Shown in pieces: positions 54,412-64,000 of a stretch of DNA of 64,000 nt. The stretch is from contig OY992540.1 of the NCBI GenBank assembly GCA_963921195.1, positions 16,809,136 through 16,873,135 on the forward strand, read 5' to 3'. This DNA comes from Pegoplata infirma (Eukaryota > Arthropoda > Insecta > Diptera > Anthomyiidae). Position numbers and translations under genes: made by a program. The notes under the pieces are model-generated. The model had not been told where the DNA came from and ran no database searches. It worked only from the letters and a program-made list of their open reading frames with translations. The first letter of the stretch is position 1; the number at the start of each line of letters is the position of its first letter.

Positions 54412-54989
54412 CAATTTCAACAGGGTTTGTCCTTAGTCCAAACAAAACTTAAGTTCAGCCAAATGTGCCACTGACAATATCTATTCCAAATATCTATTCC
54501 AAAAAATACCTGCCTTTTTTACATCACTAAACACCAACAATTAAAATTAGTATTATTTTAACGTAATTCAAACCCTAGTTTAATATTGACATAAAAATTA
54601 CTTAAAATGATTTATAAAATTAAATACAAATCAACAATGTTTACAAAAAAAGAAGAAAAAAAAACCCTGAAAATTTCATCAATATTCCTAGGCGCCATTT
54701 GACAGTTTCTTTTATCAATGAACAACATTTTCAAGATCTTAGTCAAACGATCTCATGAGTTCTCTGACCTTAGACAACCCGCTGAGTTTTTCTACCCATT
54801 AACTGATGACAATTTCTTACAATGTCAACTGAAAATATGTACAATAAACAAGTAAAAGATGCAAAGAGAGGAAAAGAAGAAATGAGGGAATGTACGTGTG
54901 TAAATGTAGATAAAAGTAACTACAGAACCACTAAAAACAACTAACAGGGAAGGTAGGCCAAGTAAAGTAAACTGATTTAAGATGTATAA
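54412..54989. other. Intergenic, no gene seen
   Basis: AT-rich spacer between DINE-like copy F and the foldback element. Confidence 0.45.
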
Positions 54990-56074
54990 GAGGCATTCCA
55001 CACCAAATGTCCAGCGAAAAAAAACATGTGTACCGTAAACTTCTGAATAGGTGGTATGGATAGCCCTATATGGAACTTAGAAAATTGCGTTTTTGGTTTT
55101 TCAATTTTTCAAAAACTGGGCTTAGGAGGCGTGGTCAAATATTGGAAAAATTGTCAAATTTGTGGCGAGTTGCCTTGATTAAATATTTATCACATTAAAA
55201 CGGAATGCACCACAATCTCAAAAATTTACAGTCTTATATAGTTTTGTATGGGCTATCGATTAAAATTTTTTTTTTTGGAAAATTTTCAGAACCCGTTCTG
55301 AAATTTTCCATTTTTTAAAAAAGTCAATTTATCAAAAATCCGGCCACTTTTTTTTTTCTTTTTTATTTATTTTTTTAAAAGTTTAGATGTTTGTCCATCC
55401 ACACAAAAAAAATCAGAAACACGTTTATCTTTTTTTTCGAGAAAATCGCATTTGAACGTTAAATTTCATAACAATTTAGTAATTTGCTTGTATTTTCTTG
55501 TGTCAACAGAGCGTATGACGAATATTTATGTAATTAATATTACTCATTCGCAACTTTAAAACAAAGAAATACAAGCAAATAACAAAATTGTTATGAAATT
55601 TAAAGTTCAAATGCGATTTTCTCGAAAAAAAAGATGAACGTGTTTTTGATTTTTTTTGTGTGGATGGACAAACATCTAAACTTTTAAAAAAATAAATAAA
55701 AAAGAAAAAAAAAAGTGGCCGGATTTTTGATAAATTGACTTTTTTAAAAAATGGAAAATTTCAGAACGGGTTCTGAAAATTTTCCAAAAAAAAAAAATTT
55801 TAATCGATAGCCCATACAAAACTATATAAGAACGTAAATTTTTGACATTGTGGTGCATTCCGTTTTAATGTGATAAATATTTAATCAAGGCAACTCGCCA
55901 CAAATTTGACCATTTTTCCAATATTTGACCACGCCTCCTAAGCCCAGTTTTCGAAAATTTGAAAAACCAAAAACGCAATTTTCTTAGTTACATATAGGGC
56001 TATCCAAACAACCTATTCAGAAATTCACGGGACACATGTTTTTCTGTAGCGGGACATTTGGTGTGGAATGCCTC
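54990..56074. mobile_element. 1085-bp foldback element with about 500-bp arms, ATAA TSD
   Basis: Termini GAGGCATTCCACACCAAATG on both ends. Arms pair through TAGGAGGCGTGGTCAAATAT, GGCGAGTTGCCTTGATTAAA, CGGAATGCACCACAAT, TGTATGGGCTATCGATTAAA and CAGAACCCGTTCTGAAATTT to a loop near 55505-55560. ATAA lies at 54986-54989 and 56075-56078. There is no ORF, so it is non-autonomous. A 4-bp TSD does not settle the superfamily. Confidence 0.8.
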
Positions 56075-57545
56075 ATAAATGAAAGAATATTAATTTGTAT
56101 GCCACGCCCACAAAAGGCGCTGACAAAATGGTACCATCATATCTTATACTATTTGATCATTATTTTTGTTATCACCAAGTCCACACAAGAAGACGGAGAA
56201 TAATTACCTGCTTGGGATTAAACCTTTTTCCAATGCATCACTATTGCGCTACCAAAGAATGTTTCAATCAGCCCTGTAAAGACACATGATTTCACAGCAT
56301 CTTAATACTCGTAGCGCTACCAAAGAATGCTCTAAACTGTGACATCGCCCACAGGAACCATACACGAGTTCTTTTTTTTCCAGTTCAGGAAATTTTCTTC
56401 TGGGATATGTCTCTTAGGATATCTTCCCTGTAAATATGACCATATCAACAACAATTTAATACCAATTTCTATAAAACTATAAACTGTATAAACTGTTAAC
56501 TGGTGGGGGCATTCCATACCAAACATATCATCGTTATTCTCAACATCTTCTGTCTGTCTGTTGATTAGTTTTGATACAGGTTAAGATATGAAAATAAGTA
56601 AAAAAACGACAGTTTTTCTTTAGTTTTATCTCTGAAAACATCTTTCTGGTGTTTTTAAAATGCAACCCAAAAATACAACAGAACAACATCCAAATATAAG
56701 TTTTATAAAGAAAAAGAACAACCCAATTTCAATTCCACAATTCTCATTATTATCATCAACATCATCACTGCAATCGTCGTCATTATCAGCATGTTGTGCT
56801 TATGTCAATGTTATTTAGGATCCATAAATAATAATGATTTGACTGTTGTGTGACTCTGTCATGTGTGTGTGTGTGTGTTTCTTCTGTCTGGGAAGAGAGT
56901 CTGACTGAGTCTGCTAATATGGCTTTGGGACTATCTGAAGAATATTCATCTTGTTTGGGCTGTAAATATTGGTTTATGTTGATTTCTCCATATAAATGTT
57001 TACAAGTGACACCTGTAAATGACAATAATTATAATTTCCAATTCTACAAGTTGTTCGTTACATTACTTTGTTACATTGTAACATTTGTTAGTTTTGTGTT
57101 TTTCTATTTGTTGATCAACTGATCAGTATCTTAAGGAGATTTGAATAGAAGAAGTTTCAATAAATTGTGGTTGTTATAAATATTTTAAATATTTATCTAT
57201 TAATTTGATCAGTTAGTAAAAAAAGGGGTTAACTATTCACGATATATAAGTTATAATGTAATGAAATCTATCCCAAATGTAATGCCCTCTACTGATGCAA
57301 TATCTTGTTTTGGTAGAGAACATTAGGTTTAAGAAAGAAGGAAAGAAAGGGATATTGTAAGTGATAGGAAAGAAAACGAATTCTAACTGCAATCGATCAC
57401 AAACGATCATTCTCTTAACCCATATTTCATTAGAAAACTTTCAATGACATTATTAATCAATGATTCCAGAGAGTTCGATATCCTACTGTTCTCAACGAGC
57501 CTCAACCCACACCTTTGCAATGCAAAATCTCCTCAATAAAATTAA
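56075..57545. other. Intergenic, no gene seen
   Basis: Short TG microsatellite at about 56862-56878. The frame at 56850-57122 (90 codons, hydrophobic C-terminus) has no supporting motif. Confidence 0.45.
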
Positions 57546-57650
57546 GGTACCTTCCAGTTAAAATTCGGTAATTAGTCGTTACTACTGGTGCATGGTAATG
57601 AGAAATCATTACCTGCAGCATTATCTGGTAATGAGTCCTAATACCCACAT
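57546..57650. mobile_element. Left end of a family A MITE relative
   Basis: GGTACCTTCCAGTTAAAATT, then CGGTAATTAG, GGTAATGAGAAATCATTACC and CTGGTAATGAG resemble the left end and GGTAATG/CATTACC words of 1856-2590. The rest is replaced by the next MITE. Confidence 0.4.
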
Positions 57651-57658
57651 TTAAATCA

Positions 57659-58300
57659 TAAGTACACAGAAAAGAATATAAAAATATTTGAGTAAATTTT
57701 TCATACTATTACTATAGTATAAAAATTACTCAATTTTGCACCAGTAAACAATTTAATAGTATTAAGCAAGGTAGATTTATATAAGGTAATATTTTAGTGA
57801 CGTAAATGAAAACAATTTTCTTTCAAAATCATTTTAGTCGGCAAAAACGACGTAACTGTTCCGTGTACACATTAACAAATTTAAACGCATTTTAAGACTT
57901 TAAAATATTTAGAAAACTACTAAATTATAAAAAAAAAACATTGAAATTCAAACGAAATTCTTTTATATTCCATGACAAAAACTAAAAAAAATTCAAATAT
58001 TTTTTAGCATATAAAGTGTAGTGTAAACTCAAATCATTTATGCCGAACAAAATATTTTTATTTCGTTTTGAAAATTCGTAAATATTATTGTTTTCAAATT
58101 TGTCAAAAAACTTACTATGGAAGAAAAGTGAGGTTATTGGATATTACCTTGTATAAATCTACCTTGGTATTAAGTAAATTTTTAATAAAAATTTATTAAA
58201 TGTTAAAAAAAAAAAATTGAGTAAATTTTTTTTCAGACATTTAATAAATTTTTATTAAAAATTTACTCAAATAGTTTTTTTATTTTTCTCTGTGTACTTA
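57659..58300. mobile_element. MITE with TAAGTACACAG TIRs
   Basis: TAAGTACACAG (57659) and CTGTGTACTTA (to 58300), with pairing continuing through AATAxAAAAAxATTTGAGTA and AATTTTT. TA at both ends may be the TSD. The interior was entered by the hAT-like MITE below. The satellite array begins 5 bp after its right end. Confidence 0.65.
57767..58166. mobile_element. 400-bp hAT-like MITE with exact 8-bp TSD
   Basis: TSD GTATTAAG at 57759-57766 and 58167-58174. TIRs CAAGGTAGATTTATA, followed on both arms by (C/T)AAGGTAATAT. CA(A/G)GG-type ends plus an 8-bp TSD fit hAT. No ORF. Confidence 0.8.
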
Positions 58301-58304
58301 CGTA

Positions 58305-59945
58305 TTTTTCCTATAGAAAAAGTCTCAGATTCTGAGACATTTTTCCTATAGAAAAAGTCTCAGATTCTGAGACATTTTTCTTACAGAAAAAGTCTCAGAT
58401 TCTGAGACATTTTTCCTATAGAAAATGTCTCAGATTCCGAGACATTTTGCCTATAGAAAAAGTTTCAGATTCTGAGACATTTTTCCTATAGAAAAAGTCT
58501 CAGATTCAGAGACATTTTTCCTATAGAAAAAGTCTCAGATTCTAAGACATTTTTCCTATAGAAAAAGTCTCAGATTCTGAGACATTTTTCTTATAGAAAA
58601 AGTCCCAGATTCTGAGACATTTTTCCTATACAAAAAGTCTCAGATTCTGAGACATTTTTCCTATAGAAAAAGTCTCAGATTCTGAGACATTTTTCCTATA
58701 GAAAAAGTCTCAGATTCTGAGACATTTTTCCTTTAGAAAAAAGTCTCAGATTCTGAGACATTTTTCCTTTAGAAAAAGTCTCAGATTCTGAGACATTTTT
58801 CTTATAGAAAAGTCTCAGATTCTAAGACATTTTTCCTATAGAAAAAGTCTCAGATTCTGAGACATTTTTCCTATAGAAAAAGTCTCAGATTCTGAGACAT
58901 TTTTCCTATAGAAAAAGTTTCAGATTCTGAGACATTTTTCCTATAGAAAAAGTCTCAGATTCTGAGACATTTTTCCAATAGAAAAAGTTTCAGATTCTGA
59001 GACATTTTTCCTATAGAAAAAGTCTCAGATTCTGAGACATTTTTCCTATAGAAAAAGTCTCAGATTCTGAGACACTTTTCCTATAGAAAAAGTCTCAGAT
59101 TCTGAGACATTTTTCCTATAGAAAAAGTCTCAGATTCTGAGACACTTTTCCTATAGAAAAAGTCTCAGATTCTGAGACATTTTTCCTATAGAAAAAGTCT
59201 CAGATTATGAGACATTTTTCCTATAGAAAAAAGTCTCAGATTCTGAGACATTTTTCTTATAGAAAAAGTCTCAGATTCTAAGACATTTTTCCTATAGAAA
59301 AAGTCTCAGATTCTGAGACATTTTTCCTATAGAAAAAGTTTCAGATTCTGAGACATTTTTCCTATAGAAAAAGTCTCAGATTCTGAGACATTTTTCCTAT
59401 AGAAAATATATCAGATTCTGAGACATTTTTCCTATAGAAAAAGTCTCAGATTCTGAAACATTTTTCCTATAGAAAAAGTCTCAGATTCTGAGACATTTTT
59501 CCTATAGAAAAAGTCTCAGATTCCTAGACATTTTTCCTATAGAAAAAGTCTTAGATTCTGAGACATTTTTCCTATAGAAAAAGTCTCAGATTCTGAGACA
59601 CTTTTCCTATAGAAAAAGTCTCAAATTCTGAGACATTTTTCCTATAGAAAAAGTCTCAGATTATGACACATTTCCGTATAGAAAAAGTCTCATATGCTGA
59701 GACATTTTTCGTATAAAAAAGACTCATTCCAAGACATTTTTTTAACAGAAAAACGTCTAAGATTCTGAGACATTTTTCATGCAGAAATGTCTCAGATTCT
59801 GACACATTTTTCGTATTGAAGAGGTCTCAAATTTTTCAGATGCTGAGAAATTTTTCATTTAGAAAAAGTTTCAGATTTTGAAACATTTTGCATATAGAAA
59901 AAGTTTTAGATTTTGAGACATTCTTCGTATAGGAAAAGCCTAATT
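58305..59945. repeat. Homogeneous 35-bp dyad satellite, about 46 units
   Basis: The unit is TTTTTCCTATAGAAAAA, GTCTCAGATTCTGAGAC, then A. Each half is nearly palindromic (CTATAG core, and GTCTCAGA mirrored by TCTGAGAC). Some 40 units to about 59690 are mostly identical with scattered single changes (TTC to CTC-type, AGTTTC, CACTTTT). The last units (59690-59945) decay. No spacers, no ORF. An older array of the same unit lies at 3286-4340. Confidence 0.9.
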
Positions 59946-59956
59946 TTTCCTCACAA

Positions 59957-60012
59957 ATATCATGGTTTTAATTAGTAAAGAAAAATGACCTGGAGCTAGA
60001 ACATCCCTGCTC
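59957..60012. repeat. Short dispersed repeat, also at 63245-63303
   Basis: ATATCATGGTTTTAATTAGT, AAAG, then GAGCTAGAA, matching ATATCATAGTTTTAATTAGT and CTCGAGCTAGAATAAGCC at 63245. One copy precedes DINE-like copy H, the other follows copy G. Confidence 0.6.
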
Positions 60013-60020
60013 AAAATATT

Positions 60021-60770
60021 TATACCCTACACCACTCTGTGGTACAGGGTATAATGAGTTTGTGCTGATGTTTGTGCTGATGTTACCCGAAATATTTGTC
60101 CTAGACCTACCTTCAAGTATACCGATCGACTCAGAATAACTTTTTGAGTCGATTTAAATTTGAAACTTAATCATCTTTTGGTCCAAGGACGAAGCCTATT
60201 GAAATTGAAAAAAATCGGTCCATGTTAAGAACTAGCCCCCATACAAACGCCCCCTTTGGATTCGGCTTAAATGACTCTAATAACCGTATTATAATAGATA
60301 TCACTTTGAAATTTAACAGGTAATCAAATTTTGTATGCAAGAATCATCATTCCAAATTTCAATGGAATCGGTCAGTCCTTCTCGTAGTCTTCATACAAAC
60401 CACCCTCCCGATATTCAAATAATTCCCTCAAAATTCACAAAAATAGAAATATTTTATAAAAATTGTATTTTTTTTAGGTGTTAAACATGTACTTTAATAA
60501 CCTAATCACATCGGAGTAAAATTGGACCATTTTTGGACTTAGTCCCCCATATACAAATTTCGACCGATATTCAGTTAATTCGGTCTATTGGCACAAAAAT
60601 AAACCAATTCCACTAAAATTTGATCTGTGTGTTTTCTACACTAAATAAAGATCTTACAAAAGATAGATCCAATCGTTCCATGTTTGTACTTGGGGCCCAT
60701 TTTCCGGAAGACACTGGTGTAGGGTATCATATGGTCGGTCTTGACGGACTATAACTTTCTTACTTGTTTT
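60021..60770 (+). mobile_element. DINE-like element of the TATACCCTACACC subfamily, copy H
   Basis: Terminal hairpin TATACCCTACACCACTCTGT with GGTACAGGGTATAAT, then CCGATCGACTCAGAATAAC, three AATCGGTCxxT-type blocks, and the end GGTGTAGGGTATCATATGGT, CGGTCTTGACGGACTATAAC, TTTCTTACTTGTTTT. Same overall design as copy A but a different subfamily. Also starts in reverse at 63976. Confidence 0.75.
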
Positions 60771-60776
60771 TATTTA

Positions 60777-61246
60777 TAGTGCGTTTGTATTGGATTTCTA
60801 ATCTAGTAAATCGCGATTTTAATCTACTTTGCAATCTGTACCGTTTACATCGGCATTTTTTACATTTGAGAAGATTAAGATTTTCATTTATAACAACAAG
60901 TTGGTAATAAATGTGTGTGGCTGCGTCAAAAGACAGCGACGGTAATTAGTCGTCGTTTGATTAACAAGGACAATGACGGCGTTTACAAATAATAATGACG
61001 GCGGCATAAACATACTTGGCGGCGTCATCGAAACGGCAGGCTTTGTGTCGGTGTTTTTCAGTGTTGGAAAATGCAAATAATTGAAATACAGATTTGTATC
61101 TAACTTTACCAGATTGCATTTGCCGATTAGAGTCTAAACTACTAGATTGAAAAAAATAAATTTGTATGGGCAATCCAATAGATTGAAACTGGATTGGAGC
61201 CACAATCTACTTTAAGCTAGCTTCGAGAACCAGTGTAAATGCACTA
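60777..61246. mobile_element. 470-bp PIF/Harbinger-like MITE (TTA TSD)
   Basis: TAGTGCGTTTGTATTGG (60777) and (reverse) TAGTGCATTTACACTGG, TTA at 60774-60776 and 61247-61249. Sub-terminal TAATCTAG/CTAGATT words pair. The interior contains GGCGGCGTC-type sequence unlike the flanks. It landed 6 bp after DINE-like copy H. Confidence 0.65.
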
Positions 61247-61379
61247 TTAGTTTCTTCTTAAAAGAGATAGTAACATGAAATTAATTTTTGCCAAAAAAAT
61301 GTGTTTTTTTTTACTCTTCCGCGGGCCCCCAAATTCTTGTGTGCCCAGAGCTCCGCCATATCTTAAAGCTGCCCTGGTG

Positions 61380-61625
61380 GCAGGGTCAGATAAGAAGCCG
61401 CCTTAAGCATTTAAGACAACGATTTTTCGATGACCTAGAATGTCTAAACGGTGTCTCATTGACATCTCTAGAACAATATCTTAGAGAATCGGGGTGGTTC
61501 ATGGAGTTAAAAGTTTTTGTATCAGAGGGGAGTAGGGAAATTACAATTAAGGGAATCACAATGGGCCTTATGGCCTCCGAGTAAATTGTCCAAATTGGCG
61601 GACGCCCAGCTAACCTAACCTTACC
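61380..61625 (+). pseudogene. LOA/R1-like LINE 3' end with TAACC tail
   Basis: RLKHLRQRFFDDLECLNGVS, LTSLEQYLRESGWF and ITIKGITMGLMASE, stop at 61582-61584, then GGCGGACGCCCAGC and TAACCTAACCTTACC (61611-61625). Nearly the same as 20530-20735. Only the last part of the element is present, a strong 5' truncation. Confidence 0.75.
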
Positions 61626-62585
61626 TAAAAAAAAAGGGTTTCATCCCATACTGCATTGATTTTAGTCTAAAAGTTCATTACTAGGAAATGGAAGTTTTTA
61701 CTGGGTACCCAGTGTTTCTTAAGTCGATTTCGTATTTTTACAAAATTGTTGTTAATATATTTTCAATGCTTTCTTTCTATCGAATCTGAATATACAATTT
61801 TTTTTTTTTGGCAAAGGCACACTCTTAGTTTGTGTGAAATCGCTGTTAAATGCGAATATTTCAATAACAAAACCTGATGTGCAATACAAAAATGTGACAA
61901 GATTATTAAATAACTTAAGGATATTAAAAAAAAAAACAAGTTTAAGGACCTCCTGAAGAGTCTTTCACAAAAAAATCATATAGATTGACCAAATTTGATG
62001 AATGAAATTTTTGGCCAAAGGTAGGCGATGAAAAAGAAATCAAAAATATTTAGGTAGGTACTTTGAAAAAAAAATTAAATAAACGAAAAAGGTGCAGTTT
62101 TAGCAAAACAGATTATTAAAAATAAAATTATACAATGCTTAAACGTGTGTTTAAATATTGTAAACAATTCCTTAAAAGCTGCTTAAGTTTATTTTAGTTT
62201 CTTTCAGTTCTTTGATAGTGAGTTTGGTTGAATTTTTATTTTTTTTTTTAGTTGCTGCCAACCTGCTTTAAAGAATATTTTTTTAACAGACCTGCCCCAC
62301 TTGTTGTGTTGTTTGACATGTTGCTGCCACACAATGCGTGGCTAATTATAGGCGCACTGCACTGCCTGCGCACAATCTTTATGAAATGAAAGCCCTTTTC
62401 TTTAGACTTTTATTTTAAGTTTCAAGTTAGTTTTTTTTAATATTGTATCCTCCTTAACCAGCTTTGCGTGTGCAGTTTTCAACAATATTTTTAACAAAAA
62501 AAAAAAAAAAAACGTAAATCTGTCCATCAAGTCAAAAAGACATTGAAATGATTGGTTGGTTAGTTGGATTTGATATGCTGACTTT
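61626..62585. other. Intergenic with a possible family A MITE end
   Basis: GGAAGTTTTTACTGGGTACC and CAGTG near 61688-61712 read in reverse as a CCCAGTAAAAACTTCC end like family A. Otherwise nothing recognised. Confidence 0.4.
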
Positions 62586-63112
62586 TATACCCTCCACTTA
62601 CAATTAGTGGTAGAGGGTAAATATAAGTTTGTCAATCCGTTTGTAACTCACCAAAATATAGGTCTGGAACTCCATAAAGTATATTTTATTAATCGGTGAT
62701 CGATTCAAAGACTTTTAAACGATATCCGTCTGTCTGTTAAAATCGCGATCACGGCCAAACTACTGCACAGATATGACTGTAACTTAACATAGTTACTTAA
62801 TGTTGCTTCGAAATGTTTGGTATTCCATTTAAGTGATGTCAGCTAAGCGGTTCAAAAGTTATGAAGAAAAATTTAAGAACAACTCGAAAATGTTGGTACA
62901 TCCACATAACTTAAAAACAAGTACAAACATTTTTATTTATCAAAAAAATTTCGCGGATTTTTTTTTTAATTTTTTTTTAATTTATTTTTTTTCAAATACG
63001 ATGGTACAATTTTCGTCTTCTAATTCCCAATGGGAGTAGAGTCAAATATGTATTAATATTTTAGTTTGATCATTAACGATATGTTATTAAAAACCCTTTG
63101 CTACTTGTTTTT
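62586..63112 (+). mobile_element. DINE-1/INE-1-like element, copy G
   Basis: Terminal hairpin TATACCCTCCACTTACAATT with AGTGGTAGAGGGTA, CCATAAAGTATATTTTATTA, GATATCCGTCTGTCTG, GCGGTTCAAAAGTTATGAAG and the end CCTTTGCTACTTGTTTTTA. More diverged than copies A, C and D. Confidence 0.65.
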
Positions 63113-63244
63113 ATTTTTGCTAAATAATCTTAACAATGGAATCTGACAAATTCCGAAACACGTGTCGATTAAGTCTTGCAAAAAGTTACCAACATAAATA
63201 AATTTAAAACAGAAAAATAATTTTCTTGAAAATTATTCTATGAG

Positions 63245-63303
63245 AATATCATAGTTTTAATTAGTAAAGGAAATAATAACCTCGAGCTAGAATAAGCCTA
63301 CTC
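63245..63303. repeat. Second copy of the 59957 dispersed repeat
   Basis: See 59957-60012. It also ends just before an AAACTAGAGATG border. Confidence 0.55.
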
Positions 63304-63312
63304 ACAATAGAA

Positions 63313-63480
63313 TAAACTAGAGATGCGCACCAATCACGTGATTACCGTGAATCACGTGAATCACGCGTGAATCACGTGATTCGTGAGTAATTTTATTTTC
63401 TACTCACGTGAGCGTGCGTGATCGTGAGTAACAAAAAAAAGTTCGTGCGTGATCGTGCGTGAGTAAAATTGCTGCGTAAC
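63313..63480. repeat. CACGTGA-rich block with AACTAGAGATG border
   Basis: After AAACTAGAGATGCGCACC come ATCACGTGATTACCGTGA, ATCACGTGAATCACGCG and CACGTGAGCGTGCGTGATC, i.e. overlapping palindromic CACGTG (E-box hexamer) and ACGCGT words fading into GTGCGTGAGTAA. Confidence 0.7.
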
Positions 63481-63975
63481 TTTTTCGTGATTTTAATTTT
63501 TTCACCGTTTTTTTGCGGTTACGTTTTTTTTTTTTATTTTTTAAGTTCTTTCAAATAAATTAATAAATTTAAATTTAATAAGTTTTTTGAGCAATTTTAA
63601 AAAAATTTTACTCCACTGTTTGAATTGACTTAAAATTTGCCATAGCATATTTCATATTTGGATTTTCAAAATTCAGTATAGTTTTCGAATTATCGTCGGT
63701 CGAAGTTCGACTGATTTAGCAAAAGTGAGAAAAATACAACATGTATAAGGGATATAATCTTATCCCTGTTAAATTTATTAAAACCCCAGTCAGAAAATGC
63801 CAACCGTACCAAAAATATTGTACTGGCAGAGCACTGGCTTTAATGGAAATGCCAATGCTTAGCCAATGTTGGCAATTACAATAAAAATGTATACTATACT
63901 GTAAGTACGATTTGTTCAACATTGATGACCGTAAATTAAAGTTTTTTATATGACATTTGTCAGAATAAAACAAGA

Positions 63976-64000
63976 AAAAAATAGTCGGCCAATACCGACC
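63976..64000 (-). mobile_element. Start of another TATACCCTACACC-subfamily DINE-like copy (cut by window edge)
   Basis: AAACAAGAAAAAAATAGTCG and GCCAATACCGACC match the reverse of the end of copy H (GGTCGGTCTTGACGGAC...TTGTTTT). Only 25 bp are visible. Confidence 0.35.

Noticed and set aside
56850..57122. 90-codon ORF with a hydrophobic C-terminus that could be a membrane peptide
   Set aside because: It begins across a TG microsatellite and its hydrophobicity follows from T-rich DNA. No conservation evidence can be seen.
58305..59945. CRISPR-like array of 35-bp palindromic repeats
   Set aside because: The repeats are directly adjacent with no unique spacers, and the sequence is eukaryotic. 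It is a satellite.
61020..61203. Minus-strand ORF with GGCGGCGTC-rich coding-looking sequence
   Set aside because: It lies entirely inside the TTA-flanked MITE and has no domain.

Overview
The window reads as intergenic, transposon-packed DNA from an insect, most probably a calyptrate fly (blowfly or house-fly relative). This is an inference. It rests on strong AT richness, on many copies of a short interspersed element of the DINE-1/INE-1 type (TATACCC terminal hairpin, CCATAAAGTATATATATTC, GTCCGTCCGTCTGTCTG runs), and on LOA/R1-type non-LTR retrotransposons with an RNase H domain. I found no host protein-coding gene, rRNA or convincing tRNA. Every coding stretch I can recognise is transposon-derived, and all but one are broken.

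Layout. 1-540: end of a minus-strand LINE RNase H. 1.4-11.6 kb: AT-rich DNA with TIR/foldback elements, a diverged 35-bp satellite (3286-4340) and DINE-like copies. 11.6-41 kb: a LINE graveyard of fragments of at least three non-LTR lineages. These are (i) LOA/R1-like elements with RT, RNase H and a C-terminal zinc-knuckle-like motif, many ending in TAACC repeats, (ii) a CR1/L2-like lineage with an SFADDS RT core and poly(A) tail, and (iii) an RTE-like lineage with one uninterrupted 506-codon RT ORF (25322-26842, minus). Insertions are nested and can be dated relative to each other by target-site duplications (TSDs). 42.5-54.4 kb: DINE-like copies, two of them split by larger terminal-inverted-repeat elements. 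One of these has a 9-bp TSD and looks Mutator-like. The other is 2.9 kb and carries a roughly 175-bp minisatellite. 55-64 kb: a 1.1-kb foldback element, nested MITEs, a homogeneous 35-bp dyad satellite (58305-59945), further DINE-like copies, a PIF/Harbinger-like MITE and one LINE 3' end.

How it fits together: the only interacting parts are transposons. Autonomous LINE fragments supply RT and RNase H relics. The MITE, foldback and DINE-like units have no coding capacity and must have been moved by enzymes encoded elsewhere. The most interesting structures are a 2.1-kb hAT-like foldback with about 1-kb arms inside a LINE ORF, LINE 3' tails made of the insect telomere motif (TTAGG read on the other strand), the 1.6-kb Mutator-like element with an exact 9-bp TSD, and the 35-bp satellite made of two back-to-back palindromes that occurs twice, 54 kb apart. 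Family names rest on motif recognition by eye, not on database searches.
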